The notes under the pieces were generated by a model. The model ran no database searches, was not told where the DNA came from, and saw only the letters and a program-made list of their open reading frames with translations. A program made the position numbers and the translations under genes. DNA of 5,277 nucleotides from T1Sed10-7 sp041685505 (GTDB lineage Bacteria; Actinomycetota; Nitriliruptoria; Nitriliruptorales; Nitriliruptoraceae), in the NCBI GenBank assembly GCA_041685505.1, contig JAWLFQ010000121.1, forward strand, positions 1 through 5,277. Reading direction: 5' to 3'. Below are positions 1-5,206 of the stretch, piece after piece; within the stretch, counting starts at the first letter, position 1; each line of letters begins with the position of its first letter.

Positions 1-144
1 CTGGATCTGGATCAGCGCAAACACAACGCCTACCTGCTCGCGGGGTGGATCGTGCTGCGCATCAGCTGGGATCGCCTCCGCCAGGATGCGCACGGGTTCC
101 TGTCCGAACTGCGTGCGGCGATCACGCAGGTGCAGGGCAGGTGA
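1..144 (+). CDS. C-terminal end of a DUF559-like endonuclease-domain protein (partial)
   Basis: Only the last 47 codons are present, open from the window edge to a TGA at 142-144. The visible peptide contains RKHNAYLLAGWIVLRISW followed by an amphipathic helix ending in LRAAI. This matches the end of the DUF559 / restriction-endonuclease-like domain common in actinobacteria, where a charged R..N segment precedes the signature GW.VLR.(T/S)W and a last helix. In that family the fold resembles Vsr-type very short patch repair nucleases, often behind an AbiEi-like antitoxin or wHTH N-terminus. None of the presumed catalytic acidic residues can be checked because they lie upstream. The specific role is unknown. 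The family call rests on a short stretch, so it is likely but not certain. The next gene starts 279 bases later, so no operon link is apparent. Confidence 0.6.
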   Translation: MDLDQRKHNAYLLAGWIVLRISWDRLRQDAHGFLSELRAAITQVQGR

Positions 145-224
145 GGGCCCGGCTGCGCGCCGAGGTTCGGTGTACCGGCCCCACGGTCGTCGGCCGAAGG
201 CGGGTGGCCGAACGGGTCGGTACG

Positions 225-291
225 AAGGAGGCTGTGGGTGCGAACGCCGGTCACGGCGCGGTCGCGGCAACGATCGCAGCGATCGAAGTGA
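225..291 (+). other. Strong Shine-Dalgarno followed by a 17-codon reading frame (possible leader peptide)
   Basis: AAGGAGG at 225-231 is a near-perfect anti-16S match in a region with no recognised gene. A GTG at 238 sits 6 nt downstream, an ideal distance. It opens a 17-codon frame, MRTPVTARSRQRSQRSK, that stops at TGA 289-291 inside the 10-bp repeat. The peptide is rich in Arg and Ser. A second GTG at 234 opens a longer frame to 398, but only 2 nt from the Shine-Dalgarno, which is too close. This could be a translated leader or a small ORF, or the purine run may be chance. I do not recognise the peptide. Confidence 0.25.
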
Positions 292-330
292 TCGCGGACG
301 ATCGCGGAAGACCGCGGACGATCGCGGCGG
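261..330. repeat. Degenerate ~10-bp tandem repeat built on GATCG
   Basis: Bases 291-330 read as four consecutive 10-mers: ATCGCGGACG, ATCGCGGAAG, ACCGCGGACG and ATCGCGGCGG. Two 9-bp variants precede them (273-281 and 282-290), with a weaker copy near 263-272. The GATCG core recurs at 272, 281, 290, 300 and 320, with a GACCG variant at 310, so the spacing is close to one helical turn. The 15-mer CGCGGACGATCGCGG occurs exactly at 293-307 and 313-327. The array lies between the DUF559-like gene and phr and ends 94 bases before the phr start. Reading frames crossing it give only Arg- and Asp-rich low-complexity peptide. Function is unknown: it may be slippage-derived repeat or a phased protein-binding array. 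Confidence 0.75.
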
Positions 331-423
331 GGCGGCGCACCCAGCTTCACCGTCGCCGAGCACCGAGAGGACTGCCGGAGACCGGGGGAGCGCCGTGACC
401 ACCGACCGGATGGGGACGACCAG

Positions 424-1827
424 ATGACCACCACGGCCATCGTGCTGTTCACCAGAGACCTACGCGTGCACGATCAGCCGGCACTGTCGGCCGCCTGTGC
501 GCGGGCGGACCGCGTGGTGCCATTGTTCGTGTTCGACCGCGGCATCCTCGGCTCGCGCTACGCCGCCCCCAACCGCATCAGTCAACTGGTCGATGCGGTG
601 CGCGACCTGCGATCGCAGCTCAAGCAGCGCGGCGGCGAGTTGGTGGTGCGCCATGGCGACACCATCGAACACACCGCGCAGCTCGTTGCCGAGGTGGAGG
701 CCGACGAACTCCACCTCAGCGCCGACGTGAGCGCCCACGCCCGTCGGCGCGAGGAGAGGCTGCGGGAGCTGTCGCAGGAGCGCTTCGGCGATCGGCTGCG
801 GGTGACCGCCCACCCCGCGGCGGTCACCGTGGTCCATCCGGGCGCGGTCACACCGAGCGGTGGGGATCACTTCAAGGTGTTCAGTCCCTACTTCCGCCGT
901 TGGGTCGCCGCCACCTGGCGTGAGCCGCTGGCGGCGCCCGCCGCGGTACCGACCCCGGGTTCCGTGGCGACGGGTCCGATCCCCGCCCTGGGTGCGCTCA
1001 CCGACACCGACCGCCTGGCGCCACAGCTGCCCGTGGGCGGTGAGACGGCGGCCCGGGAGCGGGCCGCATGGTGGTTCGACGGGGCCACATCCGATGGCGT
1101 CGCCCCGGTGGACGCCTACGACGAGTCGCGCAACCACCTCGGTGTCGACGGCACCTCGAAGCTGTCCCACCACCTCCACCTCGGCACCATCTCCGCCACG
1201 GAACTCGCCCACCGCGTGGACCGGCGACGCCCGGGCCAGGAGGCATTCCTGCAGGAGCTGTGCTGGCGGGACTTCAACCACCAGATGCTGGCGGCACGGC
1301 CCGACCTCGTCCACGCTGACATCCGTACCCGGCACGACCAGTGGGTCGATGACGATGACGCCGTGCGGGCGTGGAAGGCGGGACGCACGGGCTATCCGGT
1401 CGTCGACGCGGCGATGCGTCAGCTGACCACCGAGGGGTGGATGCACAACCGGGCGCGCATGATCGTCGCCTCCTTCCTCACCAAGCACCTCTACGTCGAC
1501 TGGCGGGTGGGTGCCTGGCACTTCATGGACCATCTCGTCGACGGTGACCTCGCCAACAACTTCGGGCAGTGGCAGTGGACCGCCGGTACCGGCACCGACT
1601 CCCGCCCGAACCGGATGTTCAACCCGGTGACGCAGTCACAGCGCTACGACCCGCAGGGGGTCTACCTGCGCCGCTATCTGCCCGAGCTCGCCCACCTCGA
1701 CGACGCCACGATCCACGCCCCCTGGGAGGCCGCGGACACCCTGCTCGGTGACACCGGGGACTACCCGCCACCGCTGGTCGATCACCGTGAGGCGCGGGAG
1801 CGGTTCCTCGCGGCTCGTGGCGCCTAG
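424..1827 (+). CDS. phr: Deoxyribodipyrimidine photolyase (class I CPD photolyase)
   Basis: This flavoenzyme uses blue/near-UV light to split cyclobutane pyrimidine dimers in DNA. It has 467 residues, close to the 472 of E. coli PhrB. Residues ~4-130 form the antenna-binding Rossmann domain (AIVLFTRDLRVHD). The FAD-binding helical domain runs from ~200 to the end, with the phosphate-contact segment TSKLS at 244-248. ELCWRDF (278-284) carries the equivalents of E. coli E274 and W277. GWMHNRARM (338-346) carries those of N341 and M345. DGD (373-375) and N378 match the flavin-contacting residues. The electron-transfer tryptophans are present as W307, W360 and W383. The segment AGTGTDSRPNRMFNP replaces the E. 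coli STGTDAAPYFRIFNP, as is common in actinobacterial enzymes. The antenna (MTHF or 8-HDF) cannot be decided by eye. The ATG at 424 was chosen because the conserved N-terminus begins there; GGGGA at 412-416 is a modest ribosome binding site. Confidence 0.96.
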   Translation: MTTTAIVLFTRDLRVHDQPALSAACARADRVVPLFVFDRGILGSRYAAPNRISQLVDAVRDLRSQLKQRGGELVVRHGDTIEHTAQLVAEVEADELHLSADVSAHARRREERLRELSQERFGDRLRVTAHPAAVTVVHPGAVTPSGGDHFKVFSPYFRRWVAATWREPLAAPAAVPTPGSVATGPIPALGALTDTDRLAPQLPVGGETAARERAAWWFDGATSDGVAPVDAYDESRNHLGVDGTSKLSHHLHLGTISATELAHRVDRRRPGQEAFLQELCWRDFNHQMLAARPDLVHADIRTRHDQWVDDDDAVRAWKAGRTGYPVVDAAMRQLTTEGWMHNRARMIVASFLTKHLYVDWRVGAWHFMDHLVDGDLANNFGQWQWTAGTGTDSRPNRMFNPVTQSQRYDPQGVYLRRYLPELAHLDDATIHAPWEAADTLLGDTGDYPPPLVDHREARERFLAARGA

Positions 1828-1835
1828 GCTGCGAT

Positions 1836-1933
1836 CCGCGCCGGCACCCGCGGCGACCCGCAGCACGCCTGTCACCTGCATCTGCCGGCGTGCGACCACC
1901 ACGGTGGGTGCAGCCGGCCCGGCGTGCGCACCC
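1836..1933. other. phr-SDR intergenic inverted and direct repeats
   Basis: The 134-bp gap after phr holds short GC-rich structures but no U tract, so no classical terminator can be called. CCGCG at 1836-1840 can pair with CGCGG at 1849-1853, nine bases after the stop codon. GGGTGC at 1906-1911 can pair with GCACCC at 1928-1933, with an inner GCC/GGC stem, about 18 bases before the SDR Shine-Dalgarno. The 10-mer CCGGCGTGCG occurs at 1885-1894 and 1919-1928, the second copy overlapping the palindrome GTGCGCAC at 1924-1931. At this GC content such matches arise readily by chance. Confidence 0.25.
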
Positions 1934-1950
1934 GAAGGCGCCGGTCACAC

Positions 1951-1956
1951 GGGAGG
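1951..1956 (+). promoter_or_regulatory. Ribosome binding site fixing the SDR start
   Basis: GGGAGG lies 5 nt upstream of the ATG at 1962. This favours that codon over an in-frame upstream start at 1890, which would add 24 Arg/Pro-rich residues not expected in the family. Confidence 0.8.
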
Positions 1957-1961
1957 GTGGT

Positions 1962-2726
1962 ATGCGGCTCAGCGAAGGGGACGTCGCCATCGTCACCGGT
2001 GGCGCGTCCGGGCTCGGCGCCGCCGCGGCGCGGGCGCTCCACTCGGTGGGAGCCCAGGTCGTGCTGGTCGATCTGCCCGGTGCGGACGGTGACGGGCTGG
2101 TCACCGCGTTGGGGGAGCGGGCGTCCTACGTACCGGCCGACGTCACCGACGGTGATGCGGTCGCCGAGGTGGTGCGACACGCACAGGAGCTCGGCGATCT
2201 GCGCGTGGCCGTCAACTGTGCGGGCGTGGGCTGGGCGTCGCGGATCCTGACCCGCGAGGGCCCACACGAGCTGGAACTGTTCCGCACCGTGGTCGCCGTC
2301 AACCTGGTCGGCACCTTCAACGTGCTGCGGCTCGCGGCCGAGGTCATGGCGCAGCAGGATCCGGTCGAAGGCGAGCGTGGGGTCGTCGTCAACACGGCCT
2401 CGATCGCCGCCTACGACGGGCAGATCGGCCAGGCTGCCTACAGCGCCTCGAAGGGCGGGGTCGTGGCGCTGACGCTGCCTGCCGCGCGTGATCTCGCACG
2501 CCACCAGGTACGGGTGGTGACCATCGCCCCCGGCACCTTCGACACCCCCATGCTGGCGGGGGTGCCGCAGGAGGCGCGACAGGCGCTCGCGGCCCAGATC
2601 CCGCACCCGCAGCGGCTGGGCGATCCGGACGAGTACGGGTTGCTGGTGCGCCAGCTCGTCGCACAGCCCTACGTCAACGGTGAGGTGGTCCGGCTCGACG
2701 GTGCACTGCGCATGGGACCGCGGTGA
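1962..2726 (+). CDS. Short-chain dehydrogenase, HSD17B10-like 3-hydroxyacyl-CoA dehydrogenase
   Basis: This is a classical SDR of 254 residues, the usual length. It probably oxidises a 3-hydroxyacyl-CoA (straight-chain, or 2-methyl-3-hydroxybutyryl-CoA from isoleucine) with NAD+ in the cytosol. Visible motifs are the Rossmann TGGASGLG (12-19), D37 at the end of beta-2 (favouring NAD over NADP), D60-V61, NCAG (85-88), N114, and the catalytic S147, Y160 and K164 in YSASK. The second half strongly resembles mammalian HSD10 and its bacterial homologues: GERGVVVNTASIAAYDGQ, QAAYSASKGG, TIAPGTFDTPML, the RLGDPDEY segment and a C-terminal NGEVVRLDGALRM. The subfamily is therefore well supported; the exact substrate is inference. 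No thiolase or acyl-CoA dehydrogenase partner is visible. The next gene, a WS/DGAT enzyme, also uses acyl-CoA, but 201 bp separate them. Confidence 0.9.
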   Translation: MRLSEGDVAIVTGGASGLGAAAARALHSVGAQVVLVDLPGADGDGLVTALGERASYVPADVTDGDAVAEVVRHAQELGDLRVAVNCAGVGWASRILTREGPHELELFRTVVAVNLVGTFNVLRLAAEVMAQQDPVEGERGVVVNTASIAAYDGQIGQAAYSASKGGVVALTLPAARDLARHQVRVVTIAPGTFDTPMLAGVPQEARQALAAQIPHPQRLGDPDEYGLLVRQLVAQPYVNGEVVRLDGALRMGPR

Positions 2727-2848
2727 CGGGCGCCGCCCCTGTGGCCGCTGCGGTACTGCCGGCCAGCGGCGGTGGCGGTGCGATGTGTCTGCGCGTGCGG
2801 CCGTGGCGGCAGCGGCTGCTGCGACCCGTCCGGTCGAGGCCTGGGCGG

Positions 2849-2854
2849 TAGTCT
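2849..2854 (+). promoter_or_regulatory. Possible -10 element upstream of the WS/DGAT gene
   Basis: TAGTCT in the context GGCGGTAGTCTGCGCGG fits the actinobacterial TANNNT -10 pattern. No convincing -35 is seen at 16-19 bp upstream. If used, transcription would start near 2861, just before the hairpin at 2864-2887, giving a leader of about 65 nt. Confidence 0.3.
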
Positions 2855-2863
2855 GCGCGGTTG

Positions 2864-2913
2864 CGGCCCGTGGGGATCCACGGGCCGGGTTGTCCCGGGT
2901 GGGAGCCCCCGGG
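2864..2913 (+). other. Two consecutive GC-rich hairpins in the WS/DGAT leader
   Basis: Hairpin 1 has perfect 10-bp arms, CGGCCCGTGG (2864-2873) and CCACGGGCCG (2878-2887), around a GGAT tetraloop. Hairpin 2 pairs CCCGGG (2894-2899) with CCCGGG (2908-2913) around an 8-nt loop. It ends 2 nt before the Shine-Dalgarno GGGAG at 2916-2920. Neither is followed by a T run, so an intrinsic terminator for the SDR gene is not well supported. A structured 5' leader, or a terminator lacking a U tract, are both possible. The stems are clear; their role is inference. Confidence 0.55.
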
Positions 2914-2915
2914 GC

Positions 2916-2920
2916 GGGAG
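2916..2920 (+). promoter_or_regulatory. Ribosome binding site fixing the WS/DGAT start
   Basis: GGGAG lies 7 nt before the GTG at 2928. The only other in-frame options are a GTG at 2772, far upstream in Cys/Gly-rich non-conserved sequence, or a Met inside the conserved domain. Confidence 0.65.
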
Positions 2921-2927
2921 ATGGACC

Positions 2928-4544
2928 GTGGGGCAGCAGGATGAGGCGCGCGACCGCCCGGCATCCACGTCGGGGACCACCGGACAGCGAGGTGGCGACG
3001 GGCCGACGGATGTCGTCGAGCCATGGGCGGAGCGGCTCAGCTCGCTGGACGCCGCCTTCCTGGAGATGGAGTCGCCCACCCGTCACATGCACGTGGGTGG
3101 GTTGTTCCTGTTCGATCCGCCGGCCGAGGGTGCGCACTTCAGCTTCGCCCGGTTCCTCGAGCTCGTGCGGTCCCGTCTCCACCACATCCCCCGCTACCGG
3201 CAGAAGGTGATCGAACCGGGGCTGGCACTGGCCGGGGCGTGCTGGGTGGATGACCAGGACTTCGATCTGTCCTTCCATCTGCGGCACGCGGCGCTGCCCG
3301 CACCCGGCACGACGGCGCAGCTGACCGAGTACGCCACGCGGATCCTGTCGCGCCAGCTCGACCGGGACAAGCCGTTGTGGGAGCTCTACGTCATCGAGGG
3401 GCTCGAGCACGGACGGGTGGCACTGCTGGGCAAGACCCACCACGCCATGATCGACGGGCTCGCCGGTATCGACATCGCCACGGTCATGCTGGATCTCACG
3501 CCCGATGCCAGCGACGAGCTCCCCGAGCCCGAGCCGTGGCAGCCACGACCCGTGCCCTCCGACCTCACCCTGGCGGCCAGGGCCGCGCGTGACCTCGTCG
3601 CCAGCCCTGCGCAGGTGGCGGAGTCCGTCAGCCGCCTGGTGCGGACCCCGAGGTCGGCGGCCCGCAAGGCGCTGGACGTCGGCCGTGGCGTGGGCCGGGT
3701 GACACGCTCGAACCTGCTGCGCCCCGCGCCCCGCTCGCCGCTCAACAAGCCCCCCGGACGCCACCGCCGGTTCGCGATCCAACGGGTACCACTCGAGGAC
3801 GTCAAGGCCATCAAGGATGCCTTCCACACCACGGTCAACGACGTGATCCTCGCCGCGGTCGCCGACGCCACCGGTCGCTACCTGCGCGCACGTGGCCACC
3901 GCACCGATGGGATGTGGCTGCGCGCGATGGTGCCTGTCAGCACGCGTGACGCCTCGGAGGCCCACGCGTTGGGCAACCGGGTGGTCGCGGTCTTCGTCGA
4001 CCTGCCGATGTTCGAGATGGATCCGATCCAACGGCTGCGGGTCTGTCACGAGGCGATGAGCGACGTGAAGTCCTCCCACGCCGCGGTGGGGGCGGGTTTC
4101 CTGCTGGGCCTGGGTGAGTTCGCCCCACCCACTCTGCACGCGATGGCGGCGCGGGTGGCGGTCAACGCCCGACTGTTCAACTTCCTGGTGACCAACGTGC
4201 CCGGGCCGCAGATGCCGATCTACTGCCTGGGCTCCCGCCTGCTCGGCGCGTTCCCCTTCACGCCCCTGGCCGCGAACCACAGCTACGGGGTCGGCGTGAC
4301 CTCGATGGATGGCTGGGTCAACGTCGGAATCACCGCGGACTACGACACGCTGACCGACGTCGATGAGGTGCCGTCGCTGTTGCTCGACGCGCTCTCGGAG
4401 CTGGTGGCCAGCGCGGCAGCGGTGTCCGAGCGGGCACGTCGCCTGGAGGATGCCCGCCAGCGGCGTACCGTCGACGCCGAGCCCGACGCCCTCCACCTCG
4501 ATGCTGCGGGCACCCCGATCCTGGGTAGCGATGCGAGCGGCTGA
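2928..4544 (+). CDS. Wax ester synthase / diacylglycerol acyltransferase (WS/DGAT family)
   Basis: The enzyme transfers an acyl group from acyl-CoA to a long-chain alcohol or diacylglycerol, forming wax ester or triacylglycerol for storage; family members associate with the membrane or lipid droplets. From GTG 2928 it has 538 residues, longer than the ~460 typical of AtfA or Tgs1. The domain begins at LSSLDAAFLEME (38-49). Next come PLW (149-151) and the catalytic HHAMIDG (171-177; H171, H172, D176, G177). NDVILA at 304-309 is the conserved ND motif. LGNRVV (348-353), NVPGP (423-427) and GVGVTS (454-459) mark the C-terminal half. The extra length comes from a Gly/Ser/Thr-rich N-terminal tail (~1-33), a basic Arg/Ala-rich linker (~208-282) and a C-terminal tail after ~500. 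Such linkers are usual in actinobacterial homologues. Family membership is very secure; wax ester versus triacylglycerol preference cannot be read from sequence. Confidence 0.93.
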   Translation: MGQQDEARDRPASTSGTTGQRGGDGPTDVVEPWAERLSSLDAAFLEMESPTRHMHVGGLFLFDPPAEGAHFSFARFLELVRSRLHHIPRYRQKVIEPGLALAGACWVDDQDFDLSFHLRHAALPAPGTTAQLTEYATRILSRQLDRDKPLWELYVIEGLEHGRVALLGKTHHAMIDGLAGIDIATVMLDLTPDASDELPEPEPWQPRPVPSDLTLAARAARDLVASPAQVAESVSRLVRTPRSAARKALDVGRGVGRVTRSNLLRPAPRSPLNKPPGRHRRFAIQRVPLEDVKAIKDAFHTTVNDVILAAVADATGRYLRARGHRTDGMWLRAMVPVSTRDASEAHALGNRVVAVFVDLPMFEMDPIQRLRVCHEAMSDVKSSHAAVGAGFLLGLGEFAPPTLHAMAARVAVNARLFNFLVTNVPGPQMPIYCLGSRLLGAFPFTPLAANHSYGVGVTSMDGWVNVGITADYDTLTDVDEVPSLLLDALSELVASAAAVSERARRLEDARQRRTVDAEPDALHLDAAGTPILGSDASG

Positions 4545-4570
4545 GCGAGCCGGCAGCTGTCGGCGGGTGA

Positions 4571-4620
4571 GCGACCGGTCCGCCGCAGCGGGTGTCGTCC
4601 CTGCCGGTCGCACCGGTCCG
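4571..4620. repeat. Repeated ACCGGTCCG with inverted arms upstream of dut
   Basis: The 9-mer ACCGGTCCG occurs at 4574-4582 and 4612-4620, 38 bp apart, each holding the palindrome ACCGGT. The arms GCGACCGG (4571-4578) and CCGGTCGC (4604-4611) also form an inverted repeat with a 25-nt loop. They lie in the 103-bp gap between the WS/DGAT gene and dut, ending 27 bp before the dut start. They could be a paired operator or a weak hairpin, or chance in GC-rich DNA. They match no binding site I know. Confidence 0.35.
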
Positions 4621-4632
4621 GCGTTGCGGCCC

Positions 4633-4641
4633 AGGAAGGAG
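4633..4641 (+). promoter_or_regulatory. Ribosome binding site fixing the dut start
   Basis: AGGAAGGAG ends 6 nt before the GTG at 4648 and is the strongest Shine-Dalgarno directly upstream of a recognised gene here. It selects that GTG over upstream in-frame starts, which would overlap the WS/DGAT gene. Confidence 0.85.
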
Positions 4642-4647
4642 ACACCA

Positions 4648-5130
4648 GTGTCCGGTGCAGGTGAGGGCGTGGCGATCGCGCAGGAGACGGTCGAGCTGCG
4701 GGTGCGCCGGTTGCGCGCCGACGTGTCGCTGCCCGGCTACGCCCATCCCGGCGACGCCGGTCTGGACCTGGCGGCGGCCGACCCGGTACGCCTGGCGCCG
4801 GGGGAGCGTGCGGCGGTGCCCACGGGGCTGGCCATCGCCGTCCCCGTGGGATGGGTGGGCCTGGTCCACCCCCGCTCCGGTCTGGCCCGGCGGCACGGTC
4901 TGACGGTGGCGAACGCACCCGGCACGGTCGACGCCGGCTACCGCGGCGAGGTGCAGGTGCTGCTGGTCAACCTGGGCACGGAGCCGGTGGAGCTGGCTGC
5001 CGGAGCGCGCATCGCGCAGCTGTTGCTCCAGCGGGTGGGGCAGGCGGTGCCCGTCGAGGTGGAGCATCTCGACGCCACCCAGCGCGGGGACGGCGGCTTC
5101 GGGTCGACGGGGACCGGCAGCGGTTCGTGA
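4648..5130 (+). CDS. dut: Deoxyuridine 5'-triphosphate nucleotidohydrolase (trimeric dUTPase)
   Basis: The enzyme hydrolyses dUTP to dUMP and pyrophosphate, which keeps uracil out of DNA and feeds thymidylate synthesis. It acts in the cytosol as a homotrimer. At 160 residues it is normal for the family (~150-160). All five motifs are visible: I PGDAGLDLAA (34-43), II HPRSGLA (74-80), III ANAPGTVDAGYRGEV (89-102) with catalytic D95 and base-stacking Y98, IV AGARIAQLLL (118-127), and V RGDGGFGSTG (146-155), whose Phe closes over the nucleotide. The sequence ends in a short Gly/Ser tail. About 14 residues precede the first beta strand (VELRVRRL), so the GTG start is sensible. It lies 103 bp after the WS/DGAT stop and 76 bp before tRNA-Gly. 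Nothing suggests an inactive enzyme. Confidence 0.97.
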   Translation: MSGAGEGVAIAQETVELRVRRLRADVSLPGYAHPGDAGLDLAAADPVRLAPGERAAVPTGLAIAVPVGWVGLVHPRSGLARRHGLTVANAPGTVDAGYRGEVQVLLVNLGTEPVELAAGARIAQLLLQRVGQAVPVEVEHLDATQRGDGGFGSTGTGSGS

Positions 5131-5165
5131 GCCGTGTGGTGGCGCGGGCAGCGGCGTGCGGTGGT

Positions 5166-5194
5166 TTGCCGGGTGGGTCGCCACGCACTACCTT
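5166..5194 (+). promoter_or_regulatory. Probable promoter of the tRNA-Gly gene
   Basis: TTGCCG (5166-5171) and TACCTT (5189-5194) are separated by exactly 17 bp and fit a housekeeping sigma -35/-10 pair (TTGNNN, TANNNT). The -10 ends 12 bp before the first base of the tRNA, so transcription would start a few bases before the mature 5' end. No other gene lies between. Confidence 0.55.
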
Positions 5195-5206
5195 CCGCCG
5201 CTGCAC

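Noticed and set aside
271..330. HIP1-like (GCGATCGC) or CRISPR-like repeat
   Set aside because: No exact GCGATCGC octamer is present in this stretch, the unit is only 10 bp, and there are no unique spacers, so neither class fits.
45..398. Plus-strand 117-codon frame across 45-398, and the minus-strand frame 30-452
   Set aside because: Both cross the end of the DUF559-like gene and the repeat array, have no recognisable family and lack a well-placed ribosome binding site. The GTG at 234 is only 2 nt from the Shine-Dalgarno.
86..427. Plus-strand frame through the intergenic region ending in an ATGA overlap with the phr start
   Set aside because: The overlap looks operon-like, but the peptide is Arg/Gly/Ser low complexity, runs through the 10-bp repeat, and overlaps the DUF559-like gene end out of frame.
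460..1533. 357-codon minus-strand open frame within phr
   Set aside because: It lies wholly antisense to a highly conserved photolyase, has a low-complexity His/Val/Gly/Arg composition and no recognisable family.
1890..1961. Longer SDR start adding 24 residues
   Set aside because: The added residues are Arg/Pro-rich and precede a complete SDR N-terminus; GGGAGG is ideally placed for the ATG at 1962.
2772..2927. Longer WS/DGAT start adding 52 residues
   Set aside because: The added segment is Cys/Gly/Arg-rich, contains the two hairpins and has no resemblance to the family; GTG 2928 has a better Shine-Dalgarno.
1872..4613. 913-codon open frame on the minus strand spanning the SDR and WS/DGAT genes
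   Set aside because: It is a codon-bias shadow: the GC-rich third positions of two well-identified plus-strand genes suppress stops in the opposite frame. The translation is Arg/Gly/His-rich, crosses an intergenic gap and shows no recognisable domain.
4363..4647. Upstream in-frame extension of dut
   Set aside because: It would overlap the WS/DGAT gene in another frame and add 95 non-conserved residues; the strong Shine-Dalgarno at 4633-4641 points to GTG 4648.
4330..5184. 284-codon minus-strand frame over the end of the WS/DGAT gene and dut
   Set aside because: It is antisense to the conserved dUTPase motifs and rich in Arg/Pro/His, with no recognisable domain.
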